Shown: positions 38,801 to 47,941 of the stretch, in pieces | How the letters are laid out: each line of letters starts with the position of its first letter | Position numbering within the stretch: the stretch's first letter is position 1 | Assembly (NCBI RefSeq): GCF_019249725.2 | Contig: NZ_CP137559.1 | Location: forward strand, 1-64,000 | DNA from: Segatella hominis | Lineage (GTDB): Bacteria > Bacteroidota > Bacteroidia > Bacteroidales > Bacteroidaceae | Direction of reading: 5' to 3' | DNA: 64,000 nucleotides | Translations under genes and position numbers: made by a program | The notes under the pieces: generated by a model | What the model was told of the DNA's origin: nothing | The model's input: only the letters and a program-made list of their open reading frames with translations | The model's database searches: none

Positions 38801-41327
38801 AGCCCCGCATTCCTGGAATTTCTCCCTGGGCTTCTATCAGAGTTTGCCAGACTGCTACTGGGAGGACAACCTCACTTTCCGTTCATTATACTTGAATGGC
38901 GTTTATCCTACCAAGTATTATGACGAGAAGCAACTGGATGTAGATAAGTTTGATGGCAAATTCTTTAGCTATTATGCTTATATGCAAGCGGTGGAACTGA
39001 GCAAGTTGGAACGTTCTTCTGGCGGAACCGTTGAGTCTGTTCGTATACAGAAAGACGAGCTGGTTCAGGAAGAAGCGAAAGTCATAAGGATTCATGGCTC
39101 TAAGATGACCCGTGTTGCAGCGGCTGCTCCATCTGCCAACAAGGTTTTTGATGTAGTAGAGGAGATGCCGCAGTTTGTAGGTGGTTCTGGCTCAGACGTA
39201 GGACAGTACCTTGACAATGTGCAGGTGCGTGAAAACCTGAACGAGACTGCCTTCTTCTATCCTGCCTTGGAGAGCGACAACAATGGCAACGTAGCCATCA
39301 GATTTACCCTGCCGGAGAGCGTGACTACCTGGAAGTTCATGGGATTGGCTCATGACAAGGAGATGCGCAACGGATTGCTGGTGGATGAGGCTGTGGCTCA
39401 GAAAACCGTGATGGTGCAGCCTAACATGCCTCGCTTCCTGCGTGAGGGCGACAAGGCTACCATCGTGGCTAAGCTCTCCAATACCTCTGACAAGAAGGTG
39501 AGCGGCAATGTCCGCATGCAGATTCTGGATGCTGAAACCCAGAAGGTGGTTTGGCAGAAAACGCAGAACTACAGCATCAATGCTGAGGGGTCTGCTACCG
39601 TTTCTTTTGATGTTCAAGGTCTGAAAGAGGGTGTATATATTAATAAGGTGGTGGCTGCCGGAAACGGATACAGCGATGGCGAACAGCACTATCTGCCGGT
39701 CTTGAGTAATCGTGAACTCGTAGTGAATACGCTGCCTATCACCTTGCATCAGCAAGGCGAACAGAGCTTCGACCTGAGCAAACTCTTCCTGGACAAGGAG
39801 GGCAAGCAGGCAAAGGGAACAGATGAGGCAAAGGTCACCGTGGAATATACCAACAATCCAAGTTGGCTGATGATCAAGGCGTTGCCTGCCATCAGCAATC
39901 CGGATGATGAGGACGCCATCTCGCTGATGTCTGCCATCTATGCCAATACCATCACCACTTATATCCAGAAAAATCTATCTTTGGAAACCAGCCGTCTGCA
40001 GAATCAGGTGGAGAAACTGAAGAAATTGCAGAACGTTGATGGTTCCTTCTCCTGGTGGAAGGGAATGAAGGGCAGCAGATATATGACTACGGCTGTAGCC
40101 GAGATGATGGTTCGTCTGAATGCCATCGCCGGCACGCAAAAGTCAATCTCTAAAATGCTGACTTCTGCCATCAATTATCTCTCCTGGCAGACAGCTCGTG
40201 AAGTTAGAGAGATGAAGAAGATGGAGGAGAAGAAGCACAAGGTAAGTCCAAGTGAACAGGCGCTGCATTATCTCTACATTCTCTCAATGGATGGCAGAAA
40301 GATGAAGGAGAATTTCGAACAGGACCAGGCTTATCTGCTGGATAAAATGTCGAAGATGACCAGTGATTTCACCATCTATGGTAAGGCACGTGCTGCTGTG
40401 GTGCTCGCCAAGAACAGCCAGCAGAATGCTGCTTATCGCGAAAAAGCGGGTGAATATCTGCAGAGCGTGAACGAATATGCCGTTTATCGTGAGGAGATGG
40501 GCCGCTATTATGATACCCGTAAGGCACTCTATAGCTGGAGAAACTATAAGATTCCTACTCAGGTATCTGTGATAGAGGCGATGCAGCTGCTGAAGCCGAA
40601 TGACAAGCAGACCATTGAGGAACTGCAGCGTTGGCTTCTGATGTCGAAACGTACTCAGGTTTGGGATACTCCAGTAAATACCGTGGATGCTGTCTATGCC
40701 TTTATGAAAGGTAATGAAAGCAACTGGAACAAGAAGGCAGAAAATGCCGTTTTGAAACTGGATGGCAAGCAGCTTCCGATGCCGCAGGATTCTACGATGT
40801 TGGGTTATATCAAGACAGAGAAGGTGGGCAAGGCATCAACCTTGAGCATCAACAAGAAGAGCGACTATACCAGTTGGGGTGCCGTTTATGCAGAATTTAA
40901 ACAGCCGCTCAGCGAAATCGCTTCTTCCGAGTCGGGCATCAAGGTTCGCCGTGTCGTTGTTACTGCCGAATCGCAGGGCAAGGAAAAGTCTCTGGCTAAG
41001 GTGGGCGAGAAGGTAAAGGTAACGCTGATGATCACCGCAGACCGTGATTATGATTTCGTGGAAATCGAAGATAAGCGTGCCGCCTGTCTGGAACCGGTAA
41101 ACCAGCAGAGCGGTTATCAATGGGGCATGGGTTGCTATGTTTCTCCAAGAGACAACACAACAAATTTCTATTTCGATCGTTTATCTAAAGGTAAGCACGT
41201 TGTAGAAATGGAATATTATGTTGATAAAAATGGTGAATATCAAGCAGGTTCTTGTTCTGCCCGATGCACTTATAGTCCAGAGTTCTGTGGACGTGATATC
41301 GCTTATAAGTTAAGCGTACATCAATGA
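35802..41327 (+). CDS. Bacterial alpha-2-macroglobulin family protein
   Basis: Bacterial alpha-2-macroglobulins are large periplasmic or surface proteins thought to trap proteases; Bacteroidetes forms are of uncertain role. From Met at 35802 (a signal peptide MKRNIITLIIVVFAMM follows; the frame opens five codons earlier) the protein has 1841 residues. An N-terminal helical region is followed by macroglobulin MG-type beta domains, including the MG2 segment TDRAIYRPGQKVHASAIFY (near residue 535), then the family block LNETAFFYPALESDNNGNV (near 1145) and a C-terminal alpha-toroid. The CxEQ thioester motif was not seen, as in many Bacteroidetes members. Just before the family block lies EEMPQFVGG, which resembles the PQFPGG motif at the start of TonB C-terminal domains. 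Confidence 0.9.
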   Translation: MKRNIITLIIVVFAMMQTTAQTYDNLWKQADIIAQKDQPKSEIGVMQKIISKASAAKDYGQLLAAEMRQVMLWKEISADSLTPNVKRMEAEALKTNDPMLKAVRYAVLGKVYHDNLYGIEVDEASLEQREDASYYQSQRKVNLKKSREFFKKAMAHPELLAKHASTEYVPLTLKGVDGSSFKNDLLHLIGFEADSKEAYLQLYTYYNKVGNRGAACLCAYKLIEKYRQDDVREVKKSKYLQTIDSLIHVYQDIPEAGELAVEHFRFMEGATDAKPQDKLNYINYALSHWGGWSRMNVLRNAQKRLTEPMFSVEDMPLVLRPTEKKWVHLNVRNLQNLKISISRLNITADNDYNAQDEAIYKMLLKKTTKLHQKDFSRNYYGRPDYEEVKDSIEIGGNLPLGAYLMEVTSDNTGIAPQRELFYVSNLAVMIQQLPDDKHRYIVVNATDGQPIAGAKIELYDQRYDFKTKKDKRIVHARLTTDENGEAYFKNVDGEVLISTNNDKFTPAKYIYLSRTRYYEKKDNETKYQVYTDRAIYRPGQKVHASAIFYTVKKGLDASVPGKSMELKFVLSDANWKQVAEQKVTTDEYGTASVDFELPKEGKTGLYSISVNGTASEYFRVEEYKRPTFEITFPKVNEKYNWGDTVVVKATAKTYAGVPVQGAKVEYQVTRRNQLWWWGAGSAGQLVKTDSCVTREDGTFDVEIPLEASLPGKDEADMSDFMRIARFFNFEVSAIVTDISGESHEGVMSLPLGTKPTILTVNLPKRIEADSLKTVTFAYRNASGMPISSRLKYRIDEGEWKDAEANAPVSIKEYASSASSAFVWKSGVHQLEAICGQDTLQQKFTLFSMKDTHPVEPTTEWYYQTAKTFPRDGKPVYIQVGSSENGAHIVYSIIAGNKLLEKGAWELGDSIVTLPFTYKEEYASGIVLNYSFVKQGKCYTRMMSIARPLPEKKLNIAWKTFRNRLTPGQKEEWTLKITTPDGKPAKAQLMSVLYDKSLDQIAPHSWNFSLGFYQSLPDCYWEDNLTFRSLYLNGVYPTKYYDEKQLDVDKFDGKFFSYYAYMQAVELSKLERSSGGTVESVRIQKDELVQEEAKVIRIHGSKMTRVAAAAPSANKVFDVVEEMPQFVGGSGSDVGQYLDNVQVRENLNETAFFYPALESDNNGNVAIRFTLPESVTTWKFMGLAHDKEMRNGLLVDEAVAQKTVMVQPNMPRFLREGDKATIVAKLSNTSDKKVSGNVRMQILDAETQKVVWQKTQNYSINAEGSATVSFDVQGLKEGVYINKVVAAGNGYSDGEQHYLPVLSNRELVVNTLPITLHQQGEQSFDLSKLFLDKEGKQAKGTDEAKVTVEYTNNPSWLMIKALPAISNPDDEDAISLMSAIYANTITTYIQKNLSLETSRLQNQVEKLKKLQNVDGSFSWWKGMKGSRYMTTAVAEMMVRLNAIAGTQKSISKMLTSAINYLSWQTAREVREMKKMEEKKHKVSPSEQALHYLYILSMDGRKMKENFEQDQAYLLDKMSKMTSDFTIYGKARAAVVLAKNSQQNAAYREKAGEYLQSVNEYAVYREEMGRYYDTRKALYSWRNYKIPTQVSVIEAMQLLKPNDKQTIEELQRWLLMSKRTQVWDTPVNTVDAVYAFMKGNESNWNKKAENAVLKLDGKQLPMPQDSTMLGYIKTEKVGKASTLSINKKSDYTSWGAVYAEFKQPLSEIASSESGIKVRRVVVTAESQGKEKSLAKVGEKVKVTLMITADRDYDFVEIEDKRAACLEPVNQQSGYQWGMGCYVSPRDNTTNFYFDRLSKGKHVVEMEYYVDKNGEYQAGSCSARCTYSPEFCGRDIAYKLSVHQ

Positions 41328-41374
41328 GAAATGAGAAATTAGAAATTTTGAAATTAGAAATATAATAATTGATT

Positions 41375-42460
41375 ATGAATAAGATTGATATAAATAAGAG
41401 AATAGGGGTTTTGCTGTGTACTACATTGGTGGCAATGGCAGCCAATGCACAGAAACTGACAACGCAAAACGAAAAGGTGGATTGTGGACAAATTGTTTAT
41501 CTGCATCCTGTAACTGCTGAGTTTCAGATGAAGAATGATGGTAATCGTTCCTTGATTATCAATGATGTGAAGAAAAGTTGTGGCTGTACTGATGTCTCTT
41601 ATCCTAAAACAAGTATTCCCGCAGGTGATAGCTTCGTAGTCAAAATGACTTATGATGCCAAACAGATGGGTACTTTCAATAAGCAATTGTTGCTTTATAC
41701 CAACGCTTCAGAAGAACCATGTCTCTTGACTATGCAGGGAAAAGTTGTTGAAAAAGTTTCAGATTTTGCAGGTAGCTATGATTATATGTTAGGTGCAGTG
41801 AAGTCTGATGCCCAAGATGTGGAATTTGATGATGTGAATCGTGGAGACCGTCCTGTTCAGCGTATTCATATTTTTAATCCGACAGAATCTGCCATGGAAC
41901 CTGTTGTGATGCATTTGCCAAGTTATTTGACCGCACAGGTATCCCCTTCACGCTTGGGGCCTCATCGCTCTGGAGAAGTTGTACTGACGCTTGATTCTAA
42001 GAAATTGCATGATTTCGGTTTGAACCAGACAAGTATTTATTTGGGAGAGCGACCTGGCGATAAAATCTCTTCTGAGAGAGAAATCTCTGTTTCTGCAGTT
42101 TTGTTACCTGGATTTGAAGAGATGACTTCCAGTCAGAAAGCGCAAGCTCCAAAGGTTGCGCTGTCAACGTCAACTTTGGACTTGGGCAGTTTCAATGGCA
42201 AGAAAAAACTGAAAGGTGAAGTCATCCTGACAAATCAGGGAAAGTCAAATCTGGAAATTAGAAGTATGCAGATGTTTACTGAGGGACTGCAGGTTTCATT
42301 AGGAAAGCGAACCATCAAACCTGGTGAATCTGTGAAACTGAAAGTGACTGCCATTGCAGCTATACTCAAAAAGCTGCGTTCAAGAACTCCTCGTGTACTG
42401 ATGATTACAAATGATCCTGACCATGCGAAGGTGGTAGTAAGAATACAAGTGAAAAAATAA
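41375..42460 (+). CDS. DUF1573-type exported protein
   Basis: An ATG at 41375 begins a signal peptide ending ANA; a TTG two codons earlier is less likely. The mature part (about 340 residues) holds DUF1573-like Ig-type domains: DCGQIVYLHPVTAEFQMKN, then the hallmark KSCGCTDVSYPKTSIPAG and MTYDAKQMGTFNKQLLLYTN; a second similar unit lies near residues 255-360 (LDLGSFNGKKKLKGEVILTNQGKS split across the domain start). It is 47 nt downstream of the alpha-2-macroglobulin gene and 12 nt before ispH, suggesting one transcript. A role at the cell envelope is likely; the molecular function is not known. Confidence 0.85.
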   Translation: MNKIDINKRIGVLLCTTLVAMAANAQKLTTQNEKVDCGQIVYLHPVTAEFQMKNDGNRSLIINDVKKSCGCTDVSYPKTSIPAGDSFVVKMTYDAKQMGTFNKQLLLYTNASEEPCLLTMQGKVVEKVSDFAGSYDYMLGAVKSDAQDVEFDDVNRGDRPVQRIHIFNPTESAMEPVVMHLPSYLTAQVSPSRLGPHRSGEVVLTLDSKKLHDFGLNQTSIYLGERPGDKISSEREISVSAVLLPGFEEMTSSQKAQAPKVALSTSTLDLGSFNGKKKLKGEVILTNQGKSNLEIRSMQMFTEGLQVSLGKRTIKPGESVKLKVTAIAAILKKLRSRTPRVLMITNDPDHAKVVVRIQVKK

Positions 42461-42472
42461 TAAGAAACAGGT

Positions 42473-43357
42473 ATGCAGATAGAAATGGATAATGGCAGTG
42501 GCTTTTGCTTTGGCGTGACTACTGCCATTAAAAAAGCAGAGGAAGAACTGGCAAAGGGTGTCAAACTATATTGTTTGGGTGACATCGTACATAATGGTAT
42601 GGAGGTGGAGCGACTTCACGAAGCTGGTCTTCTCACCATCGATCATGAGGAAATGAAAAATCTTCATCATGTAAAGGTTCTTCTTCGTGCGCATGGAGAA
42701 CCTCCTCAGACTTATGCTCTTGCAGAAAAGAATGATATAGAGATTATTGATGCGACTTGTCCGGTTGTGCTTCAACTTCAAAGACGTATCAAAAAGCAGT
42801 TTGTGAGCAATCCTGATGCTCAGATTGTTATTTTTGGAAAGAAAGGTCATGCTGAAGTATTAGGATTGGTGGGTCAGACGGAAAGTCATGCTATTGTTGT
42901 AGAGAAGTTTGATGAAGTGAAACAACTGCAGGAAATGGGTAAGTTGGATTTCTCCAAAGATATCTATCTTTATTCGCAGACGACCAAGAGCTTGGATGAA
43001 TTTCATCGCATTATAGATTATTGTCAGAAGCATATTGTAGATGGAGCTACATTTAAAAGTTTTGATACCATCTGCAGACAAGTGGCAAATCGCATGCCTA
43101 ATATTGCAAACTTTGCCAGCAAACATGATGTGATACTTTTTGTCAGTGGCCGTAAAAGCTCTAATGGAAAGGTATTATTCAATGAATGTAAAAGTGTGAA
43201 TCCGAATAGTTATCAGATAGAGAGTGCTGATGAAATCAATATGGATTGGGTGAAGAATGTGAAGACGGTTGGTATTTGTGGTGCTACAAGCACACCAAAA
43301 TGGTTGATGGAAGAAATCATGAATTATTTGAAAAATGCAATCGATCAATCTGAGTAA
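42473..43357 (+). CDS. ispH: 4-hydroxy-3-methylbut-2-enyl diphosphate reductase
   Basis: IspH makes isopentenyl and dimethylallyl diphosphate in the last step of the MEP isoprenoid pathway, using an iron-sulfur cluster. All three cluster cysteines are visible: Cys12 in GFCFGV, Cys96 in DATCPVV and Cys201 in DTICRQVANR. The catalytic region TQTTKSLDEF-type (SQTTKSLDEF) and the C-terminal ICGATSTPKWLMEE are also present. Length 294 is normal. The isoprenoid units could feed the polyprenyl synthetase encoded at 46181. Confidence 0.97.
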   Translation: MQIEMDNGSGFCFGVTTAIKKAEEELAKGVKLYCLGDIVHNGMEVERLHEAGLLTIDHEEMKNLHHVKVLLRAHGEPPQTYALAEKNDIEIIDATCPVVLQLQRRIKKQFVSNPDAQIVIFGKKGHAEVLGLVGQTESHAIVVEKFDEVKQLQEMGKLDFSKDIYLYSQTTKSLDEFHRIIDYCQKHIVDGATFKSFDTICRQVANRMPNIANFASKHDVILFVSGRKSSNGKVLFNECKSVNPNSYQIESADEINMDWVKNVKTVGICGATSTPKWLMEEIMNYLKNAIDQSE

Positions 43358-43375
43358 ATATGCATATATAAAAAC

Positions 43376-43409
43376 AGGTGGTAAGGCTTCTCACGAAGAC
43401 CCACCACCT
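43376..43409 (+). terminator. Hairpin after ispH
   Basis: Outer stem AGGTGGT/ACCACCT with an inner CTTC/GAAG stem, 19 nt after the ispH stop; T-run weak. It could also serve the convergent cmk transcript. Confidence 0.5.
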
Positions 43410-43574
43410 TCAAAAAACAGTAATTAACTCAAAATTTATAATCTATATCATTACTACCTTGTCATTTGATTGCAAATATATTAAAAAGAAAAATAAATTC
43501 CAACTATTTTTCAATGAAAGTTATGATTGTTTAGCTGAAATCTTTCTGTTTAACAGATTTTTGCAAATCTAACG

Positions 43575-44270
43575 CTATTTTTGTGTTATAGCGGTCTGGT
43601 AATGCTGCATCAACCATTCTTTTTGTTGAGGAATAGTCATGTTGCTATTGTCCAGAATCAAGGCGTCATCAGCTTTCTTGAGAGGGGATACCTCTCTATG
43701 GGTATCAATATAATCTCGTTCTTCTACATTTTTAAGTATAGCATCAAAGTCGGCTGCCATTCCTTTTGCTTTCAGTTCATCATAGCGGCGCTGTGCTCTA
43801 ACCTGTGAACTGGCAGTAACAAAAACCTTCAGTTCGGCATGAGGAAACACCGTAGTGCCGATGTCTCTACCATCCATTACGATGCCTTTGGCTTCTCCCA
43901 TTTTTTGCTGTTGTGCTACCAAGGCTTTTCTGACGAAAGGTATTGCGGCAATAGGACTGACATGGTTGGATACTTCCAGAGTTCTGATTTCTTTTTCTAC
44001 CAATTCGCCGTTGAGATAGCAGTCTGGAGTTTGTGTGTCAGGATTCAGTTTAAAAGAAATATGGATGTTTGGCATTTCTTTTTCTAAGTTGTCTGTATCT
44101 ACACTTCCATCTTCCAGAAAGAGATGATGACGCATGGCATAGAGAGCCACCGAACGATACATCGCTCCTGTATCAACATATATGTAACCTATTTCTTTAG
44201 CAAGGTCTTTCGCCATCGTACTCTTACCGCAAGAAGAGTAACCATCTATAGCTATAGTAATTTTCTTCAT
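43575..44270 (-). CDS. cmk: Cytidylate kinase
   Basis: Cmk phosphorylates CMP and dCMP. The P-loop is [19 protein letters not shown] (Lys16), followed by [13 protein letters not shown], the NMP-binding insert, [19 protein letters not shown] and a LID Arg-rich segment RAQRRYDEL. Length 231 is standard. The gene lies 38 nt downstream of porQ on the same strand and is probably co-transcribed with it, a pairing that is familiar in Bacteroidetes. Confidence 0.97.
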   Translation of the reverse strand: MKKITIAIDGYSSCGKSTMAKDLAKEIGYIYVDTGAMYRSVALYAMRHHLFLEDGSVDTDNLEKEMPNIHISFKLNPDTQTPDCYLNGELVEKEIRTLEVSNHVSPIAAIPFVRKALVAQQQKMGEAKGIVMDGRDIGTTVFPHAELKVFVTASSQVRAQRRYDELKAKGMAADFDAILKNVEERDYIDTHREVSPLKKADDALILDNSNMTIPQQKEWLMQHYQTAITQK

Positions 44271-44308
44271 TTTATTGGATATTTATGATATTGTTTCGAA
44301 TTATAATC

Positions 44309-45259
44309 TTATAATGTATATGCTAAATTGGCAATGATGCTGCTACTGCTGACGTGATATTTTCCGTAAGCAATATTCAGATGGAAACGGTTGAGATTGA
44401 TACCTCCTCCAAAGGAAAGTCCTGCTCCATGGCTACTGCCTTTCTCCTCAGAGTTGCTGTCTATTTTCATCTCTTTTGCTCTTCTGAAATTATAGCCTCC
44501 ACCTATCCATATCTGATCGGAAAGTAAAAGTTCTGCTCCAATCACGGCATGATAGATAAAACTCTTCTCCCAATTGTTGAGATTAACCAAAGTTGCGGAG
44601 ACTCTTAATGGAGTGTTCGTAAAGCGTTTGCTGACTCCCACTTGTAAATCAATCGGCATTTTGTCATACTCATCCTGATATGCTTTTATCTGTCCGCCCA
44701 AATTCTTGGCAGTAGCAGAAATGGACCATTCGTGCTCGGGATCATAATAATTGATACCGAGATCAACACCCACTCCAATAGAATTGTAGTCGCCAATATA
44801 TGAAGTGATGAATTTGGCAGCAATACCACCAGCAATTTTTTCGCTCAACATATATGAAAAGTAACCGGCTATGGTAATGTCCTTGGCAGAAAAATCGCCT
44901 AAGATGTTATTGTTGGCATCGGTTTCCTTCATGTTACCATAATCCATATATTGGGCAGAAACCGCCCAGGAAGCTTTTTCCTTGATGATACGATTAAATG
45001 AAGCTGAAGCTGTATTGACTCCTGACATATAATTCATATAATTGAGATTAATGGTCTTGTCGCTTACCGATGAAAGTAAGGCAGGATTTTGGAATATGAG
45101 AGCTTCGTCATCTTCTATTAAGGTGACGTTATCTCCACCAAGTGCAGCAGCATGAGCACTAACAGGTAGGCGGAGGAAATTATATCCCGTTTGGCTCTCT
45201 TGTGCGAGTAATTTTGATGCAAAAAGCGTCAAGAGAGCGAAAAAAATTATTTTTTTCAT
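44309..45259 (-). CDS. porQ: Type IX secretion system protein PorQ
   Basis: PorQ is an outer-membrane beta-barrel of the PorV/PorP-like family and part of the attachment complex of the type IX secretion system. The protein has a signal peptide (1-19, ending LLAQ) and the PorQ start of the mature chain with GYNFLRLPVSAHAAALGG, then FQNPALLSSV and repeated Gly/aromatic strands, ending IANLAYTL. Length 316 is typical. Its presence agrees with the sorting-like C-terminus on the protein encoded at 22021. The start at 45259 is 22 nt from a minus-strand promoter. Confidence 0.92.
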   Translation of the reverse strand: MKKIIFFALLTLFASKLLAQESQTGYNFLRLPVSAHAAALGGDNVTLIEDDEALIFQNPALLSSVSDKTINLNYMNYMSGVNTASASFNRIIKEKASWAVSAQYMDYGNMKETDANNNILGDFSAKDITIAGYFSYMLSEKIAGGIAAKFITSYIGDYNSIGVGVDLGINYYDPEHEWSISATAKNLGGQIKAYQDEYDKMPIDLQVGVSKRFTNTPLRVSATLVNLNNWEKSFIYHAVIGAELLLSDQIWIGGGYNFRRAKEMKIDSNSEEKGSSHGAGLSFGGGINLNRFHLNIAYGKYHVSSSSIIANLAYTL

Positions 45260-45280
45260 TTAAATTCTCTAATTATTTTG

Positions 45281-45319
45281 CAAAGATACACTTTTTTTCA
45301 ATAATAAGACGTAAATTTG
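45281..45319. promoter_or_regulatory. Back-to-back promoters for porQ and the TonB gene
   Basis: Minus strand: TATCTTTG (45281-45288) for porQ. Plus strand: TAAATTTG (45312-45319) for the TonB gene. Both match TAnnTTTG; -33 elements are weak. Confidence 0.6.
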
Positions 45320-45393
45320 CATTGATTTCGTTTAATATAACGATTGTACACTTCATTTATTGTAGAAGATTCTGCAAAAGAGGAGATTTAAAA

Positions 45394-46128
45394 GTGGAAA
45401 TAAAGAAGACTAATAGTGCACGACTGGATAATAAGCGGGGAACTTTTTTCTTGCTGGGTATGGTTATGACTTTATCTTTCGTATTTGTAGGCTTGCAATA
45501 TCAAAATCATGCTTCAGACTCCGATTTAGACTCTGATGATCTGGAGGATTTAGCACAGGATTTTGAGATGAATATGCCTGCAGAACAAAAGGATATGGTA
45601 TCGGCAGAAGCTCCTTCTGCGCCCGTTTCTAAATCCATTACGCAGGAGGTGAAAACTGCAGAGAAAACAGAAACTGCTCCTCAAAAAATCAGCAGTACTA
45701 CAAGTGAACTGGTGATTGGTGATGGTGAAGGGGAAGTGGATGGCTCTGATATCAAAGAGGCTGTGCCAGAAAATGTGGTAGATAAATCCAATTCAGCTGC
45801 ATTGGCTGAGGCTCCAATCAATTTTACGGTTGTACAGAAAATACCACAATTTCCTGGGGGGTGGTCTGTTTTTATGCAATGGCTTACAAAAAACTTAAGA
45901 TATCCTCATTCTGCACAACAGAATAAAATACAGGGAACGGTAGTTGTGTCTTTTATCGTCAACAAGGATGGTAGTGTGGCCAATCTGAAAGTGAGCAAGT
46001 CGGCAAATCCCATCTTGGATAATGAGGCTATGCGTGTGCTGAAAATGATGCCGAAATGGAAACCAGGAATGGATAAGAACAAGGTTTGTCGTACTATGAT
46101 TGCTATTCCTGTGGTATTTCAATTGTAA
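45394..46128 (+). CDS. TonB-family energy transducer
   Basis: TonB proteins carry inner-membrane proton energy to outer-membrane receptors such as SusC. A GTG at 45394 is chosen as start because AGGAG lies 8 nt upstream and the chain then begins cytoplasmically before a single membrane helix (about 19-37, FFLLGMVMTLSFVFVGLQY); upstream codons in the same frame run back over the porQ start and the promoter. The result is 244 residues: helix, acidic periplasmic spacer (DLDSDDLEDLAQDF), Pro/Ala/Glu linker, and the TonB C-terminal domain (about 155-244) with PQFPGGWSVFMQWL, YPHSAQQNKIQGTVVVSF and VLKMMPKWKPG. Confidence 0.9.
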   Translation: MEIKKTNSARLDNKRGTFFLLGMVMTLSFVFVGLQYQNHASDSDLDSDDLEDLAQDFEMNMPAEQKDMVSAEAPSAPVSKSITQEVKTAEKTETAPQKISSTTSELVIGDGEGEVDGSDIKEAVPENVVDKSNSAALAEAPINFTVVQKIPQFPGGWSVFMQWLTKNLRYPHSAQQNKIQGTVVVSFIVNKDGSVANLKVSKSANPILDNEAMRVLKMMPKWKPGMDKNKVCRTMIAIPVVFQL

Positions 46129-46180
46129 CGTGAATCTTAAAAAGATATGTTCGATTAATTAATAATAAATTTAATATATA

Positions 46181-47155
46181 ATGAAGACAGCTGATGAAAT
46201 TTTAAAGATGGTTAATGAGTTCTTGGACCATTTGTCATACGACAGAAAACCTGAGTCTCTTTACGAACCGATTAAATATGTCCTCTCAATGGGAGGAAAA
46301 CGTATTCGCCCTACGTTAATGCTTTTGGCTTATAATCTCTATAAGGAAAATCCGGAAGACATCCTCATGAATGCCTGCGCTTTGGAGACCTATCATAATT
46401 ATACTTTGTTGCATGATGATTTGATGGATAATGCCGATATGCGTCGTGGTCATTTGACGGTCCATAAAAAATGGAATGATAATACTGCCATCTTGTCTGG
46501 TGACTCTATGTTGGTTCTTGCCTTTCAACGTATGATGCAGTGTGATACAAAACATTTAAAAGATATCTTGGATCTCTTTACGGTTACTGCATTGGAAATT
46601 GGTGAAGGTCAGCAATATGATATGGAGTTTGAAACTCGCAATGACGTAAAGGAAGAAGAATATATTGAGATGATTCGTCTCAAGACGAGTGTTCTCTTGG
46701 CTTGTGCTTTGAAAATAGGTGCAATATTGGCAGATGCAAGTGCTGAGGATGCAGACAATCTTTATAAGTTTGGAGAACAAATTGGTTTGGCGTTCCAGTT
46801 GCAGGATGATTATCTGGATGTCTATGGTGACTCTAAGGTCTTTGGTAAAGAAATAGGAGGTGACATCACTTCTAATAAAAAAACTTATATGCTCATTAAT
46901 GCTTTCAACAAGGCCAATGATGCACAGCGTAAGGAATTAACCTGCTGGGTTAGTGCTCGTGATTTTGACAGAAATGAGAAAGTAGATGCTGTGACTCGTC
47001 TTTATAATGAGATAGGTATCGATCAATTGGCGCAAGATAAGATTGCTTATTATTTCGGACAAAGTAAGAAATTCCTTGACGCTGTCAATGTACCTGAAGA
47101 GAAAAAAGAGGAATTGCGCAAGTATGCTCAAAAAATGATGAAACGCCAATATTAA
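46181..47155 (+). CDS. Polyprenyl (trans-isoprenyl) diphosphate synthetase
   Basis: These enzymes add isopentenyl units to an allylic diphosphate, giving farnesyl/geranylgeranyl or longer chains for quinones and carriers. The first Asp-rich motif DDLMD is at residues 79-83 (LLHDDLMDNADMRRG) and the second DDYLD at 209-213. Also present are the early GGKRIRP and GQQYDMEFE. Length 324 is normal. No signal peptide; cytoplasmic. Chain length cannot be judged reliably by eye: the residues before the first motif (YHNYTL) suggest a medium-chain product of the IspA/GGPPS kind. Confidence 0.93.
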   Translation: MKTADEILKMVNEFLDHLSYDRKPESLYEPIKYVLSMGGKRIRPTLMLLAYNLYKENPEDILMNACALETYHNYTLLHDDLMDNADMRRGHLTVHKKWNDNTAILSGDSMLVLAFQRMMQCDTKHLKDILDLFTVTALEIGEGQQYDMEFETRNDVKEEEYIEMIRLKTSVLLACALKIGAILADASAEDADNLYKFGEQIGLAFQLQDDYLDVYGDSKVFGKEIGGDITSNKKTYMLINAFNKANDAQRKELTCWVSARDFDRNEKVDAVTRLYNEIGIDQLAQDKIAYYFGQSKKFLDAVNVPEEKKEELRKYAQKMMKRQY

Positions 47156-47218
47156 CAGGTGTTCGTCGGATTGTTTGTATTGAAAGTAACTTTTTAAAAT
47201 AGTAGAGGAGATATTCAA

Positions 47219-47917
47219 GTGCCATATAGGAGACTGCCAAAAACTGATACTGCAAGGCTGAAAGCATTGAAAACGCTTTTGGACAATAATGATACTTATA
47301 CGGTTAGGGAACGCTTTATTGATTGGAAGACAATCAATAAAGCGCAACCTGCGTATGATAAGTTGTTGACTGCTTCAGAGCAGTATAAGGTCAACTTGAA
47401 GGCTCAGACCAGATTTACGGGGAAGATAGATAAATTGCAGAAAAATGCGATGATGTATTTAAGCCATTTCCTGCAAGTCTTATTTTTAGCTGTGGAACGC
47501 GGCGAAATCAAACGAAGCTGTCTTACTCTGTATGGACTTGACGAGGAAGCGTCTGCTGTTCCTCATCTCAAAACGATAGATGGACTTTTGGACTGGGGAC
47601 AGAAAATTATTGCTGGTGAGAAAGCCAGACTCAAACAAGGTGGAAGACCGATTTATAATCCTACTATAGGTATGGTCTCTACCCATTATGATATATATTG
47701 TGAGGCCATTGAAAGGCAACGCATTTTGCAAGATAGGGTGAATGATTCGATAGAAAAACTCAGGTTGTTGAGACCTGCGGTCGATGAGGTGATTTTGGAT
47801 TTATGGAATCAGATAGAACATCATTTTGTGAATGAACCACCTGAAACCCGTTTTAATCATTGTCGTGAATATGGCATCGTATATTATTATCGGCGCCATG
47901 AACCGCATATTTATTAA
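47219..47917 (+). CDS. Conserved Bacteroidetes protein of unknown function
   Basis: The start is a GTG at 47219 with AGAGGAG 8 nt upstream. The 232-residue protein is basic, largely helical and begins PYRRLPKTDTARLKALK, a start I recall from uncharacterised Bacteroidetes proteins. Helical stretches rich in Lys/Gln occur around 55-95 and 165-200; the C-terminal part has EPPETRFNHCREYGIVYYYRR split by several Tyr. No signal peptide, membrane segment or catalytic motif is seen. It sits between the polyprenyl synthetase and tatD and is likely co-transcribed with them. Confidence 0.82.
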   Translation: MPYRRLPKTDTARLKALKTLLDNNDTYTVRERFIDWKTINKAQPAYDKLLTASEQYKVNLKAQTRFTGKIDKLQKNAMMYLSHFLQVLFLAVERGEIKRSCLTLYGLDEEASAVPHLKTIDGLLDWGQKIIAGEKARLKQGGRPIYNPTIGMVSTHYDIYCEAIERQRILQDRVNDSIEKLRLLRPAVDEVILDLWNQIEHHFVNEPPETRFNHCREYGIVYYYRRHEPHIY

Positions 47918-47941
47918 TATGGATTTAAAATATTGATGTAT

